Positions 24,319-33,373 of a stretch of 64,000 bases of DNA are shown here, piece after piece. Within the stretch, counting starts at the first letter, position 1. Each line of letters starts with the position of its first letter. This stretch comes from CAHJXF01 sp038225855 (GTDB lineage: Bacteria; Pseudomonadota; Gammaproteobacteria; Burkholderiales; Burkholderiaceae_D). The notes beneath the pieces are model-generated. The model worked only from the letters and a program-made list of their open reading frames with translations. It did no database searches and was not told the origin of the DNA. The stretch lies in the NCBI GenBank assembly GCA_038225855.1, contig JBBRQU010000001.1, positions 186,001 to 250,000 on the forward strand, in the 5' to 3' direction. The position numbers and the translations under genes were made by a program.

Positions 24319-26106
24319 TCAACGACGCTTGCGCTCTTCGATCCAGCTGCCGATGCGCGCTTCCAGCGCCGCCAACGGGACCGAGCCCGTCGCCAGCACC
24401 GCATCGTTGTATTCGCGCAGATCGAACTTGGAACCCAGCTCGCGCCCGGCGCGCGCACGCAACTGCGAGATCTTCATCTGCCCGATCTTGTAGGCCAGGG
24501 CTTGCGCAGGGGTGGCGATGTAGCGATCGATCTCGTTGACGATGTCCTGGTCGGTCTTGGCGGCATTGGCCTTGAAGTATTCGATTGCCTGCTCGCGTGT
24601 CCAATCCTTGGCGTGCATGCCCGTGTCCACCACAAGCCGCACCGCGCGCCACATTTCATAGGTCAACTGCCCGAAGCGATCGTATGAATTTTCATATAAT
24701 CCCATGTCGTAGCCGAGCAGTTCCGCGTACAGGCCCCAGCCCTCGCCGTACGCGACGAAATACGCGGTTCTGCGAAACATCGGCGCATCGGGAAGTTCAA
24801 GCGCGCGCGCAAACTGGAAGTGGTGCCCCGGTACCGCCTCGTGCAACGACAGCGGCATCATTTCCCAAATGGGCCGCACTTCGGGCTTGTACAGGTTGAC
24901 GTAGTAGTAACCCGGGCGCGTGCCGTCGAAAGCGCCGCCCTGGTAATAAGCCGTCGACGTGTCGGCGGCAATGTTGTCCGGGATCGCGCGCACGCCATAA
25001 GGCAGCCGCGGGATCGTCTTGAAGACCTTGACCAATTCCGGATCGATGCGCTTGGCAACCGCGCGATATGCATTCAGTAATTCGTCCGGCGTTTTGTAAA
25101 AGAACTTCGGATCGGTGCGCAGATAGGTGAAGAACTCGCCGAGCGTGCCCGTGAAGCCGGTTTCGACCTTCACCTTTTCCATGACGGCGCGAATGCGCGC
25201 AACCTCTTTGAGGCCGATGGCGTGGATCTCGTCGACGCCAAGCTCGGTGGTCGTGTAGAAACGCGTCAGAAAATCGTAGTACGCCTTGCCGTCGGGTCGG
25301 TCGGTCGCGGCAATCGATCGACGGGTCTTGGGCAAGTACTCGTCATTGAAATACGTGTCGAGCCTGCGATAGGCCGGCACGACTTTTTCGAGGATCGTCG
25401 TCTGCGCTTCTGCGCGCAGCGCGTCCCGATCCGCATCCGGAATGCCATCGCCGAATTTCAGGAACGGTCGATAGAACGCGCTCTTGGTGGGGTCGTTGAC
25501 GACCTGCGAAGTGATCTGCGTTTTGACGCGCTCCATCAGCACGCGCGGCGGCACGTTGCCCGCCTTGACTCCTTCTTGCATCAAGGTGATCACCTGGTCG
25601 ATCAATGCGGGCAGCGCGGCCATACGCTTCTGCCAGTTCCGGTAATCGCCGGTCGTCGCGAACGGCATGACTTCGACGATGCCGTCAGCCGTCTGCGGGC
25701 CGCCTTGATGATCGATCGGCTGCAGGTACTCGCGAAACTTCTGCCTCTCGATGCTGCGCAATTGCAGCCACTCGAAAGTGTCGTAATTGAGCCGAGCAGT
25801 CTGCGACAGTGCCTTGCGATCGATGGTGTGCAACCGCTTGAGCGCCGCGCGCGCAGCCGCTTCGCGCGCGGCGATTGCAGTGAGGCTCAGATCAGTCCAG
25901 CGATCGTCATAACGCGTGTCGCCGGTATAGCTCGCCGTTTCCGGGCTGTCGCGCAGCGCGCGTTCCCACTCTTCGGCGAAGAATGCATTCAACGTTCGCT
26001 CGAGCACCGCGCTGCGCGCCGTGGATGCTCTTGCCGCTTGCGCGTGCGACGGCGTAGCGATCGAGCAGGCCATGCATGCAGCCAACAGCAGAACGAAACG
26101 GAACAT
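24319..26106 (-). CDS. DUF885 family secreted metalloprotease-like protein
   Basis: 595 residues. Signal peptide MFRFVLLLAACMACSIATPSHA precedes the DUF885 domain. The zinc-site motif HEAVPGHHFQ (HEAxPGHH) lies near residue 420, followed by YGEGWGLYAELLGYDMG, which contains the Glu of the family (GEGW). This is a gluzincin-like arrangement and peptidase activity is likely but unproven. The first Met of the longer open frame at 26196 is not used because the signal peptide starts at 26106. The next gene on this strand is the aldo/keto reductase, 65 bp downstream. Confidence 0.85.
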   Translation of the reverse strand: MFRFVLLLAACMACSIATPSHAQAARASTARSAVLERTLNAFFAEEWERALRDSPETASYTGDTRYDDRWTDLSLTAIAAREAAARAALKRLHTIDRKALSQTARLNYDTFEWLQLRSIERQKFREYLQPIDHQGGPQTADGIVEVMPFATTGDYRNWQKRMAALPALIDQVITLMQEGVKAGNVPPRVLMERVKTQITSQVVNDPTKSAFYRPFLKFGDGIPDADRDALRAEAQTTILEKVVPAYRRLDTYFNDEYLPKTRRSIAATDRPDGKAYYDFLTRFYTTTELGVDEIHAIGLKEVARIRAVMEKVKVETGFTGTLGEFFTYLRTDPKFFYKTPDELLNAYRAVAKRIDPELVKVFKTIPRLPYGVRAIPDNIAADTSTAYYQGGAFDGTRPGYYYVNLYKPEVRPIWEMMPLSLHEAVPGHHFQFARALELPDAPMFRRTAYFVAYGEGWGLYAELLGYDMGLYENSYDRFGQLTYEMWRAVRLVVDTGMHAKDWTREQAIEYFKANAAKTDQDIVNEIDRYIATPAQALAYKIGQMKISQLRARAGRELGSKFDLREYNDAVLATGSVPLAALEARIGSWIEERKRR

Positions 26107-26168
26107 GGGATCCCGGCGGACATCTCGGAGGGTAGGAGCCGAACGGCCGGCTCGCTGGCATTCGCATG

Positions 26169-26258
26169 TGGCGGAAGCGGTGAGATTCGAACTCACGGAG
26201 GACTTGCGCCCTCGTCGGTTTTCAAGACCGGTGCCTTAAACCACTCGGCCACGCTTCC
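26169..26258 (-). tRNA. tRNA-Ser(TGA)
   Basis: Read on the minus strand: acceptor GGAAGCG pairs with CGCTTCC, then G and encoded CCA. The anticodon arm GGTCTTGAAAACC has anticodon TGA, and the long variable arm expected of tRNA-Ser is present before the GTTCGAATC T-loop. It starts 18 bases after the stop of the phosphoesterase-like gene and may be transcribed with mutS. Confidence 0.95.
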
Positions 26259-26275
26259 CTCTTGCGGAACGAAAA

Positions 26276-27358
26276 TCATTTTACGCGAGCCGGTCCGTAG
26301 AGCTCGCCGCTCGGATCGTCGAAGACGCGCTCGGTCGCGATTCGAAAGAGCCGCAGGCTCCCGGGCTCGAGCGTGATGCGCATCCACGCTCCTCCGCCGG
26401 CCACATCGGGCAACGCGACGCGCGTGAAGTGGGTCAAGACCTTGCCGCTTGCATCGCGCAAGGGATGGTCGGGCTCGCTCGGTGACGACAGCGATGGGGC
26501 CGACTGCTGCACGACGTGTCCCTGCACCAGCAGCACTTGACCCTTGAACGACGACGTCAAGTCGCGCAACGTCATCTTCCACTCGTAGTAACCATCGCGC
26601 TCTTGCGTGCGCGAGTCTGGCGCGCGCATCGGCAAACCGAAACGCGGCGCTGCATCGACGAAGATCACGATGCCCGCGAGATGGCGTTCGGCGGCGAATC
26701 GAAACGCACGTTCCAACCATGCGCGGTTGGCGACGAGGCGTTCTTCGAACTCGCCGTTGCGTCCCGCGCCGAAACGAAAATTGTTGTTGTTGTCAGGCAG
26801 GTTGAGCACGACAAACAGCACGCTTTCCACTTGCCAGCGCAGGTTCTCACGATAGCGATGAAAGCGCGTCACGCCGCTTTGCCGCACCCAGCGCAGCCGC
26901 GACTGGCCGAGTGATTCGTCGCCACCGAACAGCGCGTCGCCGACGCGGGCGAGACGTTCAGCCGGGTCGGTGATTGGCGAACCGCATGCGGACCATTCGC
27001 TCGCAGCGACGATCGGCACGACCGGCTTGACGTTCGCATCGAGCGCCGCGCGGCGCAGATCGGTATGGGCCGCGCTGCACGATGCGCGCGACGGCGGCGA
27101 CAGATCGAACTGCGCGATGAAGCGCGCCGGACTGTGGTCGATCGCGCGCAGGACGGAGCGCGTACCGCGATCGCTTTCGTCGATGACGCTGCCCATCACG
27201 GCGAAGCTGAATGACGATGGCGCTTCGACGCTTGTGGCTGCATCGATCGATGCGGCCGGTTGCACGATCGCGCACGACACGATGCATGACAGGGCGAGGC
27301 AAGCGTGAACGCGCCGCGCCCTCGCGATCGGCTGCAAGCGCGAACCGCCCGCCCTCAT
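26276..27358 (-). CDS. Secreted calcineurin-like phosphoesterase-fold protein with degenerate metal site
   Basis: 360 residues. After a hydrophobic N-terminal segment (HACLALSCIVSCAIVQPAAS), the sequence follows a family of secreted phosphoesterase-like proteins: FSFAVMGSVIDE, FIAQFDLSP, VPIVAASEWSACGSP, YRENLRWQVESVLFVVLNLPDNNNNF, ANRAWLERAFRFA and AGIVIFVDAAP. In active members the first motifs contain Asp (GDV, then GD); here they read GSV and QFDLSP. The metal site is therefore probably incomplete. ATG at 27358 overlaps the mutS stop (ATGA), so it is translationally coupled to mutS. Role unknown. Confidence 0.6.
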   Translation of the reverse strand: MRAGGSRLQPIARARRVHACLALSCIVSCAIVQPAASIDAATSVEAPSSFSFAVMGSVIDESDRGTRSVLRAIDHSPARFIAQFDLSPPSRASCSAAHTDLRRAALDANVKPVVPIVAASEWSACGSPITDPAERLARVGDALFGGDESLGQSRLRWVRQSGVTRFHRYRENLRWQVESVLFVVLNLPDNNNNFRFGAGRNGEFEERLVANRAWLERAFRFAAERHLAGIVIFVDAAPRFGLPMRAPDSRTQERDGYYEWKMTLRDLTSSFKGQVLLVQGHVVQQSAPSLSSPSEPDHPLRDASGKVLTHFTRVALPDVAGGGAWMRITLEPGSLRLFRIATERVFDDPSGELYGPARVK

Positions 27359-30141
27359 CCGCGCTTCCCGTTCGCCACGCGCTTCAATCGATAGAGCGCG
27401 TCGAGCGCATCGCGCGGCGTGAGCTGATCGGGATCCAGCGCGGCGAGCGCATCGACCACTTCGACCGCGACCGCTGCATCGTCCACCTCATCGAAGATGG
27501 TCTCGTCGCCTGCGGCCGCATCGAACAGATCGCGTTGCGGGTTCGCGTTGCGAGCCGCTTGCTCGAGGATCACGAGCTGCTTCTCAGCGCCGCGAATCAC
27601 GCTGTGCGGAACACCCGCGAGGCGCGCGACCTGCAAACCATAGCTGCGACTCGCGGGCCCTTCTTCGACCGCGTGCATGAAGACTATGTCGCGTCCGTGT
27701 TCCACCGCCGACAGATGCACATTGGCGACTGCCGGGTATTCGTCGGCGAGCCGAGTGAGTTCGAAGTAATGCGTCGCGAAGAAGGTCAGTGCGCGATTGT
27801 GTTCGACCAGGCGTCGCGCGATCGACCATGCGAGCGCGAGGCCGTCGAAGGTCGACGTGCCGCGCCCGATCTCGTCCACCAGGACGAGACTGGAAGCCGT
27901 TGCTTGATTGAGGATGGACGCGGCCTCGGTCATCTCGACCATGAAGGTCGAGCGCCCGCCCGCGAGATCGTCGGATGCGCCGATGCGCGTGAAGATCGCA
28001 TCGATCGGCCCGATTACGGCGCGGCTCGCGGGAACGAAGCTGCCGCAATACGCGAGCAGCACGATCAACGCGGTCTGGCGCATGAAAGTGGACTTGCCGC
28101 CCATGTTGGGACCGGTGACGATCAGCATGCGGCGCTCCGGGCCGAGCGTGCTGTCGTTGGGCACGAAGCGCTCGCCGCCTGCACCGCTTCGGGATGACGC
28201 CGCGCACTGTGCTTCGACGACCGGATGACGACCCGCCGTGATCGCGATGCCGGGCTCGGCGACCAGGGTCGGCCGCGTCCACGACCACGCGGACGCACGA
28301 TCGGCGAACGCGCACAACACGTCGAGCGTCGCGATTGCGCGCGCGATGCGCTGCAGCGTGGCGATCGAAGGCGTGAGCGCATCCAGCACTTCATCGTAGA
28401 GCCGCTTCTCGCGCGACAACGCGCGCTCCTGCGCGGAGAGCGCCTTGTCTTCGAAGGCTTTCAATTCGGGCGTGATGTAGCGCTCGGCATTCTTGGTGGT
28501 CTGCCTGCGGCGGTAATCGTCGGGGACCTGCGCGGTGCGACCGTGCGTGACTTCGATGTAGAAGCCGTGGACCTTGTTGTATTCGACGCGCAGGTTCGCG
28601 ATGCCGGTGCGCACGCGCTCACGCGTTTCGAGTTCGACGAGGAAGGCTCCGGCGTTTTCCGACAGCGCGCGCAATTCGTCGAGCTCGGCGTCGAAGGCCT
28701 TCGCGATCACGCCGCCATCGCGCACTTGCGCAGCGGGCTCGATGGCGATGGCGCGGGTTAGAAGATCGAAAGCATCGGGGGGCGTCGCGAGCGCGACGAT
28801 GAGTTCCTCGATCAGCGCGGGACCGTCGACGCGGATTGAGTCGTCCAGGCCGTCGCTCTTCGCCGTGGCTGCAAGCGTGTCTCGAAGCGAACCAAGCCGC
28901 GACAGCGCTTCACGCAGCCCCGAAAGGTCGCGCGGCCGCGCACTGCGCAACGCGATGCGCGCAGCGATACGTTCGATATCGGCCATGCCGGCAAGGCGCG
29001 CATGCAGCGCTTCGGCGTGCGACACCGCGCCTGCGCGACCCATCAAGGCTTCGACCGCGAGACTGCGCTCTGATGGCAACTCGCGATCGCGCAGCGGCTC
29101 GTGCAGCCATTGCCGCAAGAGCCGGCTGCCCATGTGCGTCGCGCACACGTCGAGCAGGCCGAACAGCGTCGATGATCGCGAAGCCGGCCCGCCGAATCGA
29201 GCTGCTGCGTCACTCGCGCTCAGGCTCTCGCTGATCTCGAGGTTGCGACGCGTCGCGGCGTCGAGCGCGATGGTGCGGTCGTCGCGCTCGACCGCGAGAC
29301 CGCTGATGTGCGCGAGCGTGTGACGCGGCACCGGCGTCTCGATACTTTCGCGATCGAGCGCCTGCGTCTGCCGCAGATACTTCAGCAGCGCGCCCGCCGC
29401 GCCGAGTGCGAGCATCTCGTCGACGACGCCGAAGGCTGCAAGGTTCGCAACTTCGAATTGGCTGCATAGGGCCGCATGCCCACGTGCGACATCGAAGTCT
29501 TCGGCAGGCCGCGCGACGACGCGTGTGGCGGGCAGCTCGAGATGCCCATCGCCCTCCTCCACGCACAGCGTCTCTGCGGGCCGCAAGCGATCGAGCGTGC
29601 GATCGAGCATCTCGACCGGGCAATCGAGAACACGCATCTCGCCCGACGCGAAGTTGACCCACGCAACGCCGGCCGTGATCGAACGCAAGCGCGCCGATCG
29701 CTTCACACACACCGCCGCGAGCAGGCGATCGGCCTTGTCGGGCAGGAGGCCTGCATCGGCCAGCGTGCCGGGCGTGACGATGCGCACGACCTGGCGCGCG
29801 ACCGGTCCCTTCGAGGTCGCGGGGTCGCCGATCTGTTCGCAGATCGCGACCGATTCGCCCTGCGCGATCAGCTTCGCGAGGTACTGGTCGAGCGCATGGA
29901 AGGGCACGCCCGCCATCGGAATCGGCGCGCCGTTCGAATGCCCGCGCGCCGTCAACGTGATGTCGAGCAGTTGCGCCGCGCGCTTCGCGTCGTCGTGGAA
30001 AAGTTCGTAGAAGTCGCCCATGCGATACAGCAGCAGCGTCGTCGGATGGTCGGCCTTGATGCGCAGGTATTGCTGCATCATCGGCGTGTGCGCGGACAGC
30101 TCGGTCTTCGCTGGCTCAGCGTTGCCGCTCTTCGAGTTCAT
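27355..30141 (-). CDS. mutS: DNA mismatch repair protein MutS
   Basis: 928 residues, somewhat longer than E. coli MutS (853). The N-terminal mismatch-binding motif is MGDFYELFHDDAKRAA; the P-loop is TGPNMGGKSTFMRQ and Walker B/signature is SLVLVDEIGRGTSTFDG, followed by FATHYFELTRL. Domain order is complete. ATG at 30141 begins MNSKSGNAEPAKTELSAHTPMMQQYL, before the mismatch domain; upstream in-frame sequence is low complexity. It is divergent from the MFS gene at 30318 and coupled by ATGA to the next gene. Confidence 0.97.
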   Translation of the reverse strand: MNSKSGNAEPAKTELSAHTPMMQQYLRIKADHPTTLLLYRMGDFYELFHDDAKRAAQLLDITLTARGHSNGAPIPMAGVPFHALDQYLAKLIAQGESVAICEQIGDPATSKGPVARQVVRIVTPGTLADAGLLPDKADRLLAAVCVKRSARLRSITAGVAWVNFASGEMRVLDCPVEMLDRTLDRLRPAETLCVEEGDGHLELPATRVVARPAEDFDVARGHAALCSQFEVANLAAFGVVDEMLALGAAGALLKYLRQTQALDRESIETPVPRHTLAHISGLAVERDDRTIALDAATRRNLEISESLSASDAAARFGGPASRSSTLFGLLDVCATHMGSRLLRQWLHEPLRDRELPSERSLAVEALMGRAGAVSHAEALHARLAGMADIERIAARIALRSARPRDLSGLREALSRLGSLRDTLAATAKSDGLDDSIRVDGPALIEELIVALATPPDAFDLLTRAIAIEPAAQVRDGGVIAKAFDAELDELRALSENAGAFLVELETRERVRTGIANLRVEYNKVHGFYIEVTHGRTAQVPDDYRRRQTTKNAERYITPELKAFEDKALSAQERALSREKRLYDEVLDALTPSIATLQRIARAIATLDVLCAFADRASAWSWTRPTLVAEPGIAITAGRHPVVEAQCAASSRSGAGGERFVPNDSTLGPERRMLIVTGPNMGGKSTFMRQTALIVLLAYCGSFVPASRAVIGPIDAIFTRIGASDDLAGGRSTFMVEMTEAASILNQATASSLVLVDEIGRGTSTFDGLALAWSIARRLVEHNRALTFFATHYFELTRLADEYPAVANVHLSAVEHGRDIVFMHAVEEGPASRSYGLQVARLAGVPHSVIRGAEKQLVILEQAARNANPQRDLFDAAAGDETIFDEVDDAAVAVEVVDALAALDPDQLTPRDALDALYRLKRVANGKRG

Positions 30142-30317
30142 TGCAGACAAACGGGTTGCATCAATCGGGGCGCATCGGTCGCCGTTGAGGTGGGGCGCAT
30201 GCATTTCGGAGACGACGGCGGCCGCATTGTCGCCGATGAACGAACGATGGCAGCGCGCAGCAGCGGCGCGCGGCCTCGCGCTCGCGTGCAAAGACGACCC
30301 ATAGTATCTGCGCGATA

Positions 30318-31622
30318 ATGCGCCCCATGGACACGCAAGCGCTTCGCACCGTCGCCCCCGACGAGCATTCCCGCCTCGTCAAGCTGATGCTCAACTTCGG
30401 TCACGCGATCGACCACATGTTCCTGCTGGTGTTCGCAGCCGCGATCGGCGCGATCGCGGCGGACTTCGGATTTGCGCATTGGGAGGACCTGATGCCCTAC
30501 GGCGTGGGCGCTTTCTTTCTCTTCGGCATCGGCTCGCTGCCTTCGGGACGTCTCGGCGATCTGTGGGGGCGTCGCCGCATGATGCTGGTGTTCTTCTTCG
30601 GCATCGGGGTCGCAGCAATCGCAGTCGCGCTCACGCAGAACGCGTGGCAACTCGCGCTCGCGCTTGCGGCCATCGGCGCGTTCGCATCGATCTACCATCC
30701 GGTCGGCATTCCGATGCTGGTTCAGCGCACCAAGAATCCCGGCGCAACGATCGGCATCAATGGACTCGCGGGCAATCTCGGGGTTGCGGTGGCTGCACTC
30801 GTCACGGGCTTCGTGACGCAGTGGATCGGCTGGCGCGCGGCGTTCGTCTTGCCCGGGCTGCTTGCGATCGCATGCGGTGTGGTGTTCGCCTACGCCGCAC
30901 CGGCCGAGGTCGAGACACCGGCGCGTCGCAAGGCGCGCACCGTACGCACGATGCCGCCGGCGATGCTCGCGCGTGCTCTCGTCGTCATGACCGCGGCTGC
31001 CGTGACCGGCAGCCTGCTTTTCAACTTCACGACCAACGGCAACGGGCGTCTGTTGTCGGAACGCTTTCGCGGCATCGTCGAAGACCCGGCGTTGCTCGGC
31101 GCGCTGCTGGCCGCAATCTATGCGCTCGCGTCGCTTGCGCAAGTCGTCGTCGGCCGCCTCGCCGATCGCGTTCCACTGAAGCCGCTCTTCTTCGGCATCG
31201 TGGCCATGCAGATTCCGCTGCTGGGCCTGGCCGCAATCTCGCAGGGTTGGTGGCTGTTCGCGTGGCTGCTCGGCTCGATGATCTTCATCTTCGCGGCGAT
31301 CCCGTTTACGGATTTTCTGATCGTGCGCTACGTGGACGATCGCGTGCGCTCGCGCATCGCGGGGATGCGCCTGACGGTGTCGTTCGGCATCAGCTCGCTC
31401 GCGGTGTGGATGCTCGGGCCTGCGGTCAAGGGGATGGGCTTCGAGACGATGATGCTGGTGTTGGCCGCGGTGGCCGCATGCACCACCGCGATCGTGTGCC
31501 TGCTGCCGCGTGAACCTTCAGTGGACGCCCCGTTCGTTAGCAGCGTCGGCGCACGCGACACCAAAACCGTCGAGCGATCCGATGCGCAGCCCGATTCGCG
31601 ATCGAACCCGATCGCATCCTGA
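30318..31622 (+). CDS. MFS transporter of the fosmidomycin-resistance (Fsr) type
   Basis: 434 residues, about 12 membrane helices. Recognisable parts are LNFGHAIDHMFLLVFAAAIGAI, PYGVGAFFLFGIGSLPSGRLGDLWGRRRMM (the loop 2-3 DRxGRR-like motif), FASIYHPVGIPMLV and LAGNLGVAVAALVTGF. These match Fsr-like exporters. Substrate is not predictable. Two Mets lie at 30318 and 30327 and the second is equally possible. The C-terminal ~30 residues are polar. It is divergent from mutS (176 bp between) and convergent with suhB. Confidence 0.87.
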   Translation: MRPMDTQALRTVAPDEHSRLVKLMLNFGHAIDHMFLLVFAAAIGAIAADFGFAHWEDLMPYGVGAFFLFGIGSLPSGRLGDLWGRRRMMLVFFFGIGVAAIAVALTQNAWQLALALAAIGAFASIYHPVGIPMLVQRTKNPGATIGINGLAGNLGVAVAALVTGFVTQWIGWRAAFVLPGLLAIACGVVFAYAAPAEVETPARRKARTVRTMPPAMLARALVVMTAAAVTGSLLFNFTTNGNGRLLSERFRGIVEDPALLGALLAAIYALASLAQVVVGRLADRVPLKPLFFGIVAMQIPLLGLAAISQGWWLFAWLLGSMIFIFAAIPFTDFLIVRYVDDRVRSRIAGMRLTVSFGISSLAVWMLGPAVKGMGFETMMLVLAAVAACTTAIVCLLPREPSVDAPFVSSVGARDTKTVERSDAQPDSRSNPIAS

Positions 31623-31625
31623 CGA

Positions 31626-32501
31626 TCAGCGCGCCTGCGGCTCGCGCTTCGGATTCATGGTGCCGAGCATGGTGACGAGCTGCGCGAAGATCTTCGGCGT
31701 GCCGGCCAGTACATCGCCGGTATTGAGATAGTCCGCGTCGCCCTGAAAGTCGCCGATCAATCCACCGGCTTCGGTGACGAGCAACCCGCCCGCGGCGATA
31801 TCCCACGGCGACAGGCCGATCTCGAAGAAGCCGTCGAGTCGCCCCGACGCAACGTACGCAAGGTCGAGCGCGGCGGCGCCGGCACGCCGTATGCCCGCGG
31901 TTTCTTTGGTCATGGTGCGGAACATCGCGAGGTAGCCGTCGAGCACCTCGAGGTTCTTGAACGGGAAGCCGGTGCCGAGCAGCGCCTCGGCCATGCGATG
32001 ACGCTTGGAGACGCGCAATCGTTTGTCGTTGAGAAACGCGCCGCGGCCCTTGGTGGCCACGTAAAGATCGTTGCGCACCGGGTCGTAGATCACCGCTTGC
32101 GTAACCACGCCGCGTTGCGCGAGCGCGATCGACACGCAGTACTGCGGAAAGCCGTGGATGAAATTGGTCGTGCCGTCGAGTGGATCGATGATCCAGAGGT
32201 TCTCGAATTCCGCGTCCGCGATCGATGTCTCCGGCTTGCCGTCACCCTTGCTGCCCTTGCTGCTTTTACCCGCGCTTTTCGCGCCGGAGCGCCCACTTTC
32301 CTCTGCTAGTATCCGATGGTCCGGATAGGCTGTCAGCAACACCTCGATGATCGCGTTCTCGGCCGTTTCATCGACCTCGGTGACGAAATCGTTGTGTTGC
32401 TTGCGGCTGACCTTGACGCGATCGAGATCGAGACTCGCGCGATTGATGACCGAGCCTGCACGGCGGGCGGCCTTGATGGCCGTGTTCAACATCGGATGCA
32501 T
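31626..32501 (-). CDS. suhB: Inositol monophosphatase SuhB
   Basis: 291 residues. The start MHPMLNTAIKAARRAG is the typical SuhB N-terminus. Metal-binding signatures are ILAEESG, WIIDPLDGTTNFIHGFP and LSPWDIAAGGLLVTEAGG. A Lys/Ser/Gly-rich insertion of about 27 residues (RSGAKSAGKSSKGSKGDGK and following) sits between EESG and the DPLDGTTN motif, where most SuhB proteins have only a few residues. SuhB also contributes to antitermination and rRNA folding in E. coli. Divergent from trmJ, 101 bp apart. Confidence 0.94.
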   Translation of the reverse strand: MHPMLNTAIKAARRAGSVINRASLDLDRVKVSRKQHNDFVTEVDETAENAIIEVLLTAYPDHRILAEESGRSGAKSAGKSSKGSKGDGKPETSIADAEFENLWIIDPLDGTTNFIHGFPQYCVSIALAQRGVVTQAVIYDPVRNDLYVATKGRGAFLNDKRLRVSKRHRMAEALLGTGFPFKNLEVLDGYLAMFRTMTKETAGIRRAGAAALDLAYVASGRLDGFFEIGLSPWDIAAGGLLVTEAGGLIGDFQGDADYLNTGDVLAGTPKIFAQLVTMLGTMNPKREPQAR

Positions 32502-32602
32502 GGATGACCTTGCTCGCTGGCGCGATGCGAAAGCGCGGCATTTTATATGACGCGCCCCAGCGTCGCCGAAGCGATCGACCCTGCCGAGGTTTTCGTCTCG
32601 TC

Positions 32603-33373
32603 GTGAACACCCCACTCGATCGCATCCGCATCGTGCTCGTCGCGGCGAGCCACCCGGGCAATATCGGCGCGGCTGCGCGCGCGATGAAGGTCATGGGTCT
32701 GTCTCATCTCTCGTTGGTCGCGCCTCGCTATGCGGACGCGCTCACGAATGCCGATGCGATTGCATTGGCGAGCGGCGCAGTCGATGTGCTCGAACGCGCG
32801 ACCTTGCACACGAGACTCGATGGTGCCCTGGCAGACACGACTCACGCGATCGCGATGACCGCGCGCGAGCGCGAATTCTCGCCGCCCCTGCTTTCGTTGC
32901 GTGACGCGGCGGGCACGGCAATCGGCCTCGCGTCGCGTGCGCCTGGCGCTGCGGATGCCCATGCGGTCGCCTTCGTCTTCGGCAGCGAACGCTACGGTTT
33001 GTCCAACGACGACGTGTTGCGTTGTCAGGCGCGTTGCCGCATCGACACGTCCGATGTGTATGCGTCGCTCAATCTTGCGCAAGCCGTGCAGTTGGTCGCG
33101 TATGAATGCCGGCTCGCGGCTCATGCATCGACCGCTTCCCCGAGCGCGCGTGTGTCTTCACCGGCGCTCGCATCGCACGAGGAACGCGAGGCGCTCATCG
33201 AACATCTCGAACTCGGTTTGATCGCGATCGGCTATCTCGATCCGGACCAGCCGAAGAAGCTGATGCCGCGCCTGCGTCGTCTCTTCGCGCGCGCACGACT
33301 CGAGAGCGAAGAAGTCCAATGGTTGCGCGGAATCGCGAAGGCGATGCTGCGCGCGACGAAATCGAGAACATGA
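32603..33373 (+). CDS. trmJ: tRNA (cytidine/uridine-2'-O-)-methyltransferase TrmJ
   Basis: 256 residues, SPOUT family with SAM-binding knot motifs: ASHPGNIGAAARAMKVMG, FVFGSERYGLSNDDV and SLNLAQAVQLVAYE. TrmJ methylates position 32 of some tRNAs, including tRNA-Ser. GTG at 32603 is used because the preceding in-frame residues (RRRSDRPCRGFRL) are foreign to the family; no strong ribosome-binding site is seen. It is followed by prpF with an ATGA overlap. Confidence 0.9.
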   Translation: MNTPLDRIRIVLVAASHPGNIGAAARAMKVMGLSHLSLVAPRYADALTNADAIALASGAVDVLERATLHTRLDGALADTTHAIAMTAREREFSPPLLSLRDAAGTAIGLASRAPGAADAHAVAFVFGSERYGLSNDDVLRCQARCRIDTSDVYASLNLAQAVQLVAYECRLAAHASTASPSARVSSPALASHEEREALIEHLELGLIAIGYLDPDQPKKLMPRLRRLFARARLESEEVQWLRGIAKAMLRATKSRT

